The position numbers and the translations under genes are program-made. The notes under the pieces are model-generated. The model did no database searches, was not told where the DNA came from, and saw only the letters and a program-made list of their open reading frames with translations. A stretch of DNA of 64,000 nt, taken from Epichloe hybrida (taxonomy: Eukaryota; Ascomycota; Sordariomycetes; Hypocreales; Clavicipitaceae). The stretch is from assembly GCA_019022495.1 (NCBI GenBank), contig JAFEKR010000005.1, positions 2,914,001-2,978,000 of the forward strand, in the 5' to 3' direction. This document shows positions 47,101 through 57,312 of the stretch, piece by piece. Within the stretch, counting starts at the first letter, position 1, and the number at the start of each line of letters is the position of its first letter.

Positions 47101-47271
47101 CATAATACTAGATAAATAACTAGTGATTGCTTTATTTATTAAAGAGGTCTTAATAGTTAAGTTATTAAGAGCGAATATGCTATTAGGCATAGATTATATT
47201 ATACTATAGTAAATTAACATTATAGTAAGTAAAGGAAAGGCAATTATTAGAACATGTAGTAACATTGCTAT
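44200..47271 (+). mobile_element. decayed Ty3/Gypsy-like element, 5' part (gag and protease remains)
   Basis: This is the left half of an LTR-type element, cut by the Copia insertion. The first 1.3 kb is AT-rich with no recognisable coding and may be LTR and leader. Around 45520-45900 broken frames look like a gag capsid. At about 46530-46600 a CKMCLA-type cysteine pair followed by TSNNTLFN resembles the nucleic-acid-binding motif of fungal Gypsy polyproteins. From about 47080 to 47230 the text resembles the C-terminal half of a retroviral-type protease, ending with LLRANMLLGIDYI. Stops interrupt every frame. The element continues at 54408. Its outer left end was not located. Confidence 0.6.
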
Positions 47272-48088
47272 TTTTGAAATGTAGGGAGCTAGTTGCCAGC
47301 TGGCAACAGCTGTACAAGTGTAGCTTCTACGGTCGGGGACCAATAGAGCTACCACGTTGAATATTCAACGCAACGCAACGGAAGGTTTCGGCAGTTATCA
47401 ACTAATTGAATTCAATCTAGATGACTTTTACGATATCTTATATACTAATAGAATTGATTTTAGTGACGTTATATAGGCAATGCGGCTGTTAGATTAAGAG
47501 GCCTAGCTATCTAGCTAGATTAAAAAGATCTTCTTTCTCTTATATACCCACTAACCGTATTAGTGGATCCGGACTGCTAAAGAGGTCTTATAGGCCACTT
47601 TTTATTTTCCGTAAAATTTATTTGTATGTAAAATCCAAAAAATCGACTTACCACCATATAAACTAGTAACCTATATGCACTAAATTTTAGTCTAAAAAAT
47701 ATTCCTATATAAAATAAAAGCCTTATCTTCTAGCTTTAATTTGCTATATGTAAGACTTTTGTATAACCTTTAGTTAAAGAGAAAATCACTATTAAAGATA
47801 GCTATAGGGTAACCTGCTTACGTCACCCTAGCTTACCTAATTACTAGTGGCGCTGCGGTTATGGCTGCGCTTGTAGCCATAACGCAATTAAATAATCTAT
47901 AATTAATAATTAATTTGGATTAGTTATTCACACAGTTAGTCGTAGCTGTTAATAGCTATAACGTAGCTATTAACAGCCACCTTCGCGACCGTTAACAGCT
48001 ACAGTGTAACTATTAGGCTTGCAATGCAAGCTAGTAATAGAAAGGTCCTTTAACTAGAAAGGGCTAAAAATAGGTCTTATTTTTAACA
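47272..48088 (-). repeat. Copia-like element, 3' LTR
   Basis: This left copy pairs with 53622-54407. It carries a stretch of about 30 nt at about 47898-47929 that the other copy lacks. The first 180 nt keep noticeably more G and C than the surrounding sequence. Differences from the other copy that I compared are transitions. Confidence 0.85.
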
Positions 48089-48299
48089 CCCCCTTTACAA
48101 AAGAATTACGTATAAGCTAATTAAAAGCGTACAAAGTGATATAGGGTAAATAAGAACTTTTTAGATAAAAACAGATAAAAGGGAAAAAACAGGAAAAGAT
48201 AAAAGACCCCCTTTTTGAATTCCTAGCTATTGTTAAATATAGCTCCCTTTTTAGCGTTGTTTTTGGTTCCTTATTAAAGGGATTTAGTTGTTGGTTTTT

Positions 48300-51200
48300 A
48301 GTGATTATTAAGCCCTAAGAGCCTAATAAAAGCCTAATAAAGAGGCCTAGATAACGGTTTCGTTAGGCTATCTGCAGGCATTAACTTTGTATCTAGATAT
48401 TCGATCTTAGCTAAACCCTCTAAAACCTATTACCTAATATAGTTAAACTTTAGCAAGGTATGCTTTATACGGCTATATAAGGCAGGGTTATAGGCAGTGG
48501 TTATAGCGCCTTAATTATTGTAATATATCTAGATAGGGGGAGAAATAGGGGGTTTTAGCTCCTTAAATAAGCCCTAAAGCCACTGTAGCTCCCGGAAGGT
48601 CTCGCAGATAGCGTTAGCTTTAGCTTCTAATGTTAATAGAGCTATTATACTAGCTTTCTTTAATTTCTAGCTAATAGGTCTGCTAGCTAGCTTGAATAGA
48701 TAAGCATAGGTTAATTTAGAGGTCTTTTTATCCCCTATAAAATCACTATTATAATAACCTATTAGGCTTTTGCTAGCTATACCTTTAGGGTCTCCCCTAT
48801 AAATTATAGCAAGGAATTTAGTCCCTAATAAGTACCTAAGTAGGTTTTTAGCTGCTTTTAGGTGCTTTATATAGGGCCTAGCTAGTGCTGTAAATAGCCA
48901 CTAAAGTGTAAAGGCCATGTCTAGCCTTGTAAGTAATATTAGGTATATTATAGTCCTTATAATGCACTAATAAAGCTTAATTTCGCTAGCTATTAAAAGC
49001 TTAGTAGTTTGCGTAGCTAAAACGCCTAGCTGAAGAGGTATGCTAATAGGCTTACTATCTAGCATGTTAAATTGATTTAAAGCCTCTGAGATATACTAAG
49101 ATTAATGAATTTTTGGGACTTTATTAGGTCTATCTTATACGATTTAAACCCCTAAGAAGAATTTAGCTAGCCCCCTATCTTCTATTAGATAGACTTTATG
49201 AAGTTTCTTTTTAAGTCTTTAGATATAATGTAAATCCAGTCTAATTAGAAGATAATCATTTACATACGTGATAATAAAGGTTTTAGTGGAGGAATTATAG
49301 AATATAGCTAGGTTAGAAATTAGAGGGCTAAATCCTAGGGACTTTAGCACTGCAATTAGTGCTTGTTGCCACTCCTTTAAGCTCTGTTTTAGGCTATATA
49401 AAGATTTCTATAATAAAATTACTTAATCTTTAGAAGGTTTATAGCTAAAACTTTTAGCTAATTTAGCTAATTTAGGATTTGCTTTAAGGAATTTAATAAA
49501 TCCGTCTGGAATAACTATATAAATCTATTGTTATAGCTTACTATTAAGAAAAGCTCCTATAAAATCGACCTATTTGATTTCCTAGTTATTCTAAGCCACT
49601 AGGGCTAGTAAAATCCTCTAGCTAGGGGGAATGCTTGTGGCTGCAAAGGTCTCTAGGTAATCTAGACCTTTGATTTGTATAAATCCCTTAGTAACGAGTT
49701 AGGCCTTGTATTTTAAAGGATTATTTTCTTTATCCTTTTTAAGCTTATAAATAAGCCTATTCTTTAGTACTTTTTGGCCCTTAGGTACTTAGTCTTTCCC
49801 TATAAATTTAAAAGTACTAGCCTTTAGAAGCTGTTTGTATTCCTTATACATAGCTTCTATCTATTTATCCCTTTTAAGGCTAGATATAGCTTGCTTCTAG
49901 GTCTTAGGTTTAGGGCTATTAGGGTTATTTTCCTTTAGCTTCTCCTGTACCTTAAAGCAGATTTCTTTTATAAAATCTAGAGAAGAAAGGGAACTAATAT
50001 TAATATCCATAGGGTTAATATTAGGGTTGAAGTCAGTAATTTTATTAAAATCAAGGTCTAGAGTCGAAATCTGATTTCCTAGGGAAGTTACAGGCATAGC
50101 CTTCTCTGAGGCCTCTGGAATTAGTTCCTTAGGGGGTTGTACAGGCCCTATAGGGTGTTTTTCTTAACCTATAGGGGGATTTTGATTTCCTATGTTGTCT
50201 ATAGGGTAATCCTTTAAACCTTAATTTAGATCTTAATCTTCTAAATTATTTTCCCCCTCTAAAGGGTTATCCCCTATAGAAAGCCTAGGTAATCCTTTAG
50301 AGACAGGACCTATAGGCTCTATAATCTTAATAAAGCTAGTCTTTGTAACTAGCCTTTTAGAGGGGATGTACACTAGATAGGTATTAGAACCTAGTGTAGC
50401 TAGTAACCTTCTAGGGATAGTTCTAGCTACTAACTTCTAGGCTTTAGGTCGTTTTTCTAGGGGGATTAGAATCTCATAGTGAGATCCTATGGCTCTAATA
50501 CTGCTAATATTAATTGTACAGGGCTGATTTAGCTCCCTAGCTAGCAGTTGTTTAGGGCTTTTATCCTTAGTGGTATTAGTAGTTATATTAACTAGGTTAA
50601 CCACTGCAGGTAATACAAAACACTATAGATATAAAGGTAATTTTGCCCACTAGATAGTAGCCCTTAATCGATCTAGAATAGTATGAATTGAACGCTTTGC
50701 TAATCCATTTTGCTTATGAATATAAGGACTAGAAGTCGTAAATTTAATCCCTTTAGAATTTAACCAAGTTTAACAACTAGAATCGATTTCTTAGCCCCTA
50801 TTAAAGTGAAGGTGCCTAGGATATTAACCTAGTTGATTTTTAAGCCCTCTAAAGAAGCCCTTAATAGCCCTATAAATAGTTAGGCCTTCCTTATTAGGTA
50901 ATAAGAACACCCACTTATATCTAGTTTTTTGATTAACTAGAAATAAGCAAATTAACTGTTTATTGTACGGTATAGGGCTAATTTTTAGCGTATCCCCCTC
51001 TATTCAATCTAGAGCTCTAGGGGGGTTAGGGATAGCTAATTTCCTAGGTCTTCTAACTGCCTTAGATTAATCACAAGCTATACATTTAAAGTCTTTATCC
51101 TTGATTTTAGAAAAATCAGGGATTCCTTTAGTTATAAGGCTTGTTTTCTTTAGCAAAGGAAGCCCTAGGTGCCTTAATTATACATGCCATAGGCTAGCTA

Positions 51201-53280
51201 GTTCTAGTAACTTTTGATATTAAAGGTCTTTAGGGCCTGAATTAAGGTCTAGATTTAGGTCTAGATTAGGGCCCTCTCCGTCAGTCCCCTGCTAGGCCCC
51301 TTAAGAACCACAGGCCTCTTAGGGAGGTATTAGGGACCTTTTTCCTCTACTAAGGCCCTCTAACACCCCTAAATCTATTTCTTTAGATTTATAAGGGACC
51401 TAACCTAGGGCTATAGGCGTTAGAGAAGGGACTAAATCCCCTAAATCATCCCGTGCGATTTCTTTAATATTATTATTATTTTCGTTAATTTCAGCGATTT
51501 CGTCCAAATCAGAAGCCTAATCCGGCTTTTTAGAGGGAATTTAAACCTCTATAGGGTAGCTAATCGGATAGCTATGACCCCTAAAGCTGGCATAGGTAAA
51601 AGATTAGATATAATGAGATTTTTTACAGGGCCCTTTATATAACGTTAGTGTAAATTGGTTTTTAACGTAAAAGAAAAAACCATGTTTTTCTATATCTAAG
51701 GCAGTAATATAAGACCTATCTTTAAGATAAAGATAGTTTTTTATAAAGCAACTGCTAGATATATAGTAAATAAGGCCACTAACTATATTAACATTAAGCT
51801 AAGGAAAATATAGAGCATCCTTTAGCACTAAGGTCCTATACTTATTAGGTTTCTTTTAATATAAGACCTCAAAAACAGCACTACCATGACCCTTAGGATA
51901 AATAGGGCCACCACTAGTTATAATAGGGTTAGATTCCCCCTTCTTAAAAGGGGTATAATCCCTAAAGACCTCCCTAGAATTAACTATATGTACGGTTAAA
52001 ACTATATCATATAATAGGGCCTTTTTTATGTCTTTACTATAATAATTAAAACCATTTAAGGTATTAATTTCTTGTTTTTTATTATCTAAATCACTAGAGC
52101 TAGAATTAGAGCTACTATTGCTAGAGCTCTTATAACTAGTCTTGTAATTACTAGGTTTCTTATATGGATTAAGTGCTCCGTTAGAAAGGTTGTAATTTCC
52201 TAGCATAAAAGAACCCTCTTTAAGTTCTTTAGTATCCTTTTTATCTGATTTTTAACCCTTTTGCTTCTTTTTCTTCTTATTAGAATTAGAAGAGCCCTTA
52301 TTTTCTTTAGAGCTTTCTTTCTTCTTCTTCTAACCTTTAGGGGCCTTTTCTTTATCTTTAGTGCCCTTTTCTAGGTCTTTAGCCCTATAATTTAGGGCTT
52401 TAGCTACTTATAGATAACTTATCCCTCTGTTTAGCTAGAAGGTCTGCCATTAGGAATTCAAGATTTAGGGCTTCTAGGGGGACCCCTATAGCCCTATTCG
52501 TACGCATGCTAAATCGTTACCTCTTAGCCTACTAAGGGAAGGTTGATTTTAGGGATTGAAGATATTAATTAACCTAATCTATAGGATTAATTAGGACCCC
52601 TGAAATCGATAATCTAGCTAGTAGATTATTAAAGACTGCATTAAAGGCTTCTAAAGTCCCCTTAAATCCATGAAAATTTAGGTTATGAAATTCAGAATAT
52701 AGGGACCCCCTTTGGATTTTAACGCTATGTGAATACTGCCATACAAGTAAATTATAGGCTTCTTTAGGTGATTTTTGCTAAGTTATAGCGGCTTAGGGGC
52801 CTTTCGTACAACTATCCCTTAGTAACATTAGGATAATAGCTTGGTTAGCGTCCCCTAGCGCCCTAGAAATATCCGGATTATCTAGAAAATTAGGCATGCC
52901 TAAAGCTCTAAATTGGATAGCTAGGGCTTGTTTCCATTAATTAAAATTTTCAGCTCCTTTAAGCTTAGTAGTCTTAGGGAAGCTATAAACCCTCTTATTA
53001 AATTCCTTAATAATTAAATTATTAAAGGCAGCTTATACAGAGCTAGATTTAGGTGCCTTATCTTAAATAGGCTGCTAAATTTGCTGCTAACTAGCGGGCT
53101 TAGCAGCTTCCACACCCTCCATAAGTCTATTATTAATAGCTAAAGTCAAGGACTCTAGCTTCTGTATTACTAGATTAATAGCATTTTGTTGTTTAATAAC
53201 CTGCTCTTTTAGCTGGTTATTTAGAACCTCTTGCGCACTAAGATCAGGGACTGGAGGTCCCTAACCTTGTTGATTAGTAG
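48300..53280 (-). pseudogene. Copia-like gag-pol polyprotein, many stops
   Basis: Gag lies at about 53280-52430: after a Gln-rich start, KTTKLKGAENF and QALAIQFRALGMPNF are typical Copia capsid text. A Ser/Asn-rich linker and protease region follow at about 52200-51850. Integrase remains occupy about 51100-50600. Reverse transcriptase lies at about 49850-49150, with KSLYSLKQSLKEW and YVNDYLLI, the latter where the family has a YVDD catalytic box. RNase H remains are at about 48640-48350 with KHTLLKFNYIR and MPADSLTKP. Most interruptions are TAG or TAA in place of Gln or Trp. The longest uninterrupted pieces are 116 and 66 residues. The protein is not functional as it stands. Confidence 0.85.
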
Positions 53281-53294
53281 CTATCTTCTAATTT

Positions 53295-53565
53295 TATAGA
53301 AGGGAAGTCTTCTATTTGTACTGAAAATCCTTTTTATAGAAGGGAAAAGCTTCTATCCGCGCTGAATTTCCTTTTTTATAGAAGGGAAAAGCTTTTATTC
53401 TTACTAAACTTCCTTTTTATAGAAGGGAAAGCTTCTGTATTGCTTGTGCGCTTCCTGTTTTATAGAAGGGAAGTCTTCTATAATCACAATGATTCCTTTT
53501 TTATAGAAGGGAATAGCTTTTATCTCGCGGGTCCTTCCTATTTTATAGAAGGGAAGTCTTCTGTA
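53295..53565. repeat. array of seven ~41-bp hairpin repeats with variable spacers
   Basis: Units begin at 53295, 53335, 53377, 53418, 53461, 53502 and 53544 (spacing 40-43 bp). Each starts TATAGAAGGGAA and continues through AGTCTTCTAT or a close variant, so the unit can fold into a short hairpin (ATAGAAG pairing with CTTCTAT). About 15 nt between units vary strongly and are richer in G and C. The array lies inside the Copia element, between its 5' LTR and gag. The spacing is not a multiple of three, so it is not coding. Confidence 0.85.
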
Positions 53566-53621
53566 ACTATACGCAAAGTGCACTAGAAAGAATTTTATAG
53601 TAATAGGCCAGGCTCATAACC

Positions 53622-54407
53622 TTTTGAAATATAAGGAGCTAGTTACTAGCTAGCAACAGCTATACAAGTGTAGCTCCTACGGTTAGGGACTAATAGAGCC
53701 ATCACGTTAAATATTTAACGCAACGCAACGGAAGGTTTTGGCAGTTATTAACTAATTAAATTTAATCTAGATAACTTTTATAATATCTTATATACTAATA
53801 GAATTGATTTTAGTGACGTTATACAGGCAATGCGGCTGTTAGATTAAGAGGCCTAGCTATCTAGCTAGATTAAAAAGATCTTCTTCCTCTTATATACCTA
53901 CTAACTGTATTAGTGGATTTAGACCGCTAAAGAGGTCTTATAGGCCACTTTTTATTTTCCGTAAAATTCATTTATATGTAAAATCTAAAAAATTAACTCA
54001 CTACCATACAAACTAGTAACCCATATGCACTAAATTTTAGTCTAAAAAATATTCCTACATAAAATAAAAGCCCTATCTTCTAGCTTTAATTTGCTATATG
54101 TAAGACTTTTGTATAACCTCTAGTTAAAGAGAAAATCGCTGTTAAAGATAGCTATAGGGTAACCTGCTTACGTCACCCTAGCTTACCTAATTACTAGTGG
54201 CGCTGCGGTTGTGACTGCGCTTGTAGCTATAACGCAATTGAATAATCCACACGGTTAGTCGCAGCTGTTGACAGCTGCGACGTAGCCATTGACAGCCACC
54301 TTCGCGACCGTTGACAGCTGCAGTGCAACTGTTAGGCTTGCAATGCAAGCTAGTAATAGAAAGGTCCTTTAACTAGAAAGGGCTAAAAATAGGTCTTATT
54401 TTTAACA
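53622..54407 (-). repeat. Copia-like element, 5' LTR
   Basis: This right copy of the LTR is about 786 bp, against 817 bp on the left. It ends TTTTTAACA on the plus strand, that is, it begins TGTTAAAAA in element orientation. GCTAT of the duplicated target follows directly. Confidence 0.85.
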
Positions 54408-55860
54408 GCTATTCCTATAGTAGCGTGGTATAATTAACCTAAAATTAACATGCTAGTTAAATTAGCTTATGTAATAATAATTTAACTACATATAATAACA
54501 TTAGTGCTAATAAACTATTACTTAGGTAAGGATAATAAAGTATTATTTAAGCTAAAATAACTATAGAAGCTAGGAGTATACGCGGTAATTATAGACAGAA
54601 CTATATAATATATTATAGTATGTAATATAAGTAATAAACTAGTAATAATTAGTAAGAAGTAGGAATTAGGGAAATTTAAGTCTATTAACCTAGCTATAAG
54701 AGCATATATAGTTAAACCTAAGGAATAAGCTTTAGTAGTAAATCTAGTAATAGTGACAGAATTGCACATTAAGAAACAGTTATTAACCACGGATTAAATC
54801 ATAATAGGCTCACAAACTATAGTGCATATAGCTACGTAAGTAAACTATTTTAACCCTAATAGTAAAAATAAATAATAAGAGATATAAAGACTCTTAGAGA
54901 ACTATATAAACTTATTCTATAATAAGGGATTTGCTATAGTTCCTTAGAAAGAGCAAATATAATTACAAATAAAACTAGGCTAGTAAGATCTAGTTCTAAA
55001 GAAATGCAGGATTTATCTAGTTAGCCTAGATAATTAAATAATTATTAAAAAGATAATAAAAGAATTACTAGTAGTAAGGAAAGTTATTCACATAATATTA
55101 TAAGTGCTATTTGCGTTTCCTATCTTTATAGTGTAAATAGAAACTAGAGATAATTAGAAGGGGCGTATAGTTATTAATATATAAGGATTAAATGTGATAA
55201 TAATATTAGATACATATCTAATAAGATAATAAGAGGAAGTTATCATAGGAATCGCTAACGCTACGCATATTATAGTTATTAATACTATATTGTTTTACTA
55301 TTAATAAATAGTTCACCTAGATTTACAATAGGCACTATTAGTGATTACACATAATAGATAATTTATATTTAATGTCCTAATTATAGGATATAAAGGATCT
55401 AATGCATATATCTAGAGACAGATAGATAATATATTACATAGTACTAGAGTAATAGTATACTATGATAATATTGTTATTACCTTAATTAGCTTTAAGTAGT
55501 ATGTTAAGGACCTATAGTAAACCTTCTAATATTTGCTAGATAATAATATCTTAATTAGCCTAAAGAAAATATTTATAGCTTACCTAATAGCTAAAGTATT
55601 AGGGAGACTTATTAATTCCTTAGGAATAGTAACACTAGCTAAAAAATTAGTAGCAATTAAATAGCTAGAATTCCTAAAGACATTATAAGTATTAGAGCAT
55701 TTATTAGGGTTTATAAGGGCCTAAGATATTATATTCTAGGATATACCTTAATTATTAAACTACTATAAGACTGTAAAATAAATTTACTCTAAGTACATTA
55801 AGTAGTTAAAATAAATAAAGATAACAAAACCTAAAAGAGTAAAACATCTAAACTAGCGAG
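54408..55860 (+). mobile_element. decayed Ty3/Gypsy-like element, 3' part (reverse transcriptase remains)
   Basis: This continues the element cut at 47271. Around 54890-55000 NKGFAIV precedes a conserved reverse-transcriptase start. At about 55130-55200 the text resembles a fungal Gypsy finger/palm segment (GRIVINIQGLN). At about 55380-55490 IGYKGSNAYI and RQIDNIL are followed by YYDNIVI where the family has a Y-x-DD box. At about 55590-55740 the thumb and tether region is recognisable (LEHLLGFI). The match stops near 55850, so RNase H and integrase are missing here. No 3' LTR was found. Confidence 0.7.
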
Positions 55861-55975
55861 CAGAGCATGTAATGTAATGTAATGTAATGTAGTTTTTGGG
55901 GTTTGGATGTAATGTGTAATTATTACACATTACATTACATTACATTACATTACATTAAATTCATTACAAATGTAA
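55861..55975. repeat. inverted TAATG/CATTA tandem repeats with a perfect palindrome
   Basis: TGTAA units (55867-55890) face TTACA units (about 55929-55957). Between them is a perfect inverted repeat with 14-nt arms, 55907-55920 and 55922-55935, around a single T. A further CATTAC...GTAATG pair lies at about 55962-55977. The whole could fold into one long hairpin. It starts where the Gypsy remains stop. Confidence 0.85.
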
Positions 55976-57312
55976 TGTTAGGGGAAAAAAAAGTGGGGTA
56001 TATTAAGGTCTTATAATATTATATAGAATTTTCTCTTTAAGATTAATATTAACCTTTTTCTCCTACTATTTTTTTTAAAATTACTATAAATTTTCTAAAT
56101 TTCTTATATTTTAGATTATTACTTATAATTCTAGGTATAGGGTATTATAAGTAAGATAAATACTTAAATTATATTCCTTATTTGTTTTCTATATTTCTAG
56201 GTATTATAATACTAATAAACATTTTTTCTAAGTATTAATATTAATTTATTTAGTATAAGTGTTCTTTTTACTAGAATATACTCTATATATACTTTTAGAA
56301 ATAATGTTAAATAATATATTATAAATTCAAATAATTAGATCAAAAGATTATAAAACATTTCTATAATAGCTTTTATTTTTCTTTATTTAAAACAAAAAAC
56401 TTAGTCTAATATCTATTTTATTATAATTAATATAAAATATTTCTAATATTTATATTTTCTTTTATACTTTTTTTAAATTTATTACTTAAAGATTAATACT
56501 TTATTTATAAAGAATTCCTAAAATATTAGTAATAAAAGAAAAATATTTATATAATATTAGTAATATAATTTAAAAAAGGCTTTATTTATTATAATAGCTT
56601 TTAGGTATAGAAACTTATTATATAATATTATATACTATTTTTAAATATAGTATTTAATTATAATAAATTTATAGCTTCTTCTATATTAGGCAATATAAGA
56701 TATATATAATATAATTAGTATAATATAATTAGAAGAGACTTACTATACTTAAAATTAATACTTTTTTATATAGAAAATACTTTTTTATAAATAAAAATCA
56801 ATTATTTCTTAGTAAAATTCATAGAAAAAGCTATAAATTAGCTAGATTTACATAATTTTAAAGCTATAGGTATACTATTTTAATTTTATAGAGTAAATAT
56901 AAAAAAGTGAGTCTTATGTGAGTCTTATGTGGGTCTTTACTAGTTTGATTAGTCTTATTAGACTGTTTAGTTAATTGCGTCATTTGTGACCTACTTGCTT
57001 AGCTAAGTAAAAAAATTTTTAAGGAGGGGTATTCCTTTACTTTCTCTTTTCTTTCTTTCTTTTCTCTTTTCTTTTTACCTTAGTAAATCCAAAAAAAACA
57101 TTTAGAAAAACCTTTACATAGTTAAGCTAGTTGTGTTTACTCTTGTTTTTTTAATCTTTTTACTTTTTAAATAAGTTACAAAACCCCTAAAAAAACAAAA
57201 ATCAGGAAAAATCAGAAAAAATCAGGAGAATTAGGAAAATTATACCTTTGAAAATCTGCAAAATCTACAAAAATCAGAGAAATCGGAAAAAAAGACCTAG
57301 ACCCACTTCACT
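55976..57312. other. AT-rich stretch upstream of the hAT transposase
   Basis: About 1.3 kb with no coding signal. A direct repeat of GTGAGTCTTAT lies at about 56907-56930, and a C/T-rich tract with CTTTCTTTCTTTTC words is at about 57040-57080. It may be the 5' end and leader of the hAT element, but no terminal inverted repeat was identified. Confidence 0.4.

Larger units (their letters stand above)
47272..54407 (-). mobile_element. complete but decayed Ty1/Copia-like LTR retrotransposon inserted in the Gypsy element
   Basis: Two LTRs (47272-48088 and 53622-54407) flank a 5.5-kb interior whose pol reads on the minus strand. The insertion is bounded by GCTAT on both sides (47267-47271 and 54408-54412), the 5-bp duplication expected of an integrase. 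On the minus strand, going from high to low coordinates, the order is leader with hairpin array, gag, protease, integrase, reverse transcriptase and RNase H, which is the Copia order. The sequence on either side of the insert belongs to one Gypsy-like element, so this is a nested insertion. Outer LTR ends are read as TTTTGAAAT...TTAACA on the plus strand; the exact first base is uncertain by about 3 nt. Confidence 0.85.

Noticed and set aside
53295..53565. CRISPR array
   Set aside because: The repeat-spacer look is real, but the host is a eukaryote, the units vary in length, no cas-like gene is present, and the array lies inside an LTR retrotransposon leader.
55867..55957. Telomeric repeat
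   Set aside because: The unit is TGTAA/TTACA in two opposing blocks, not the TTAGGG array of filamentous ascomycetes.
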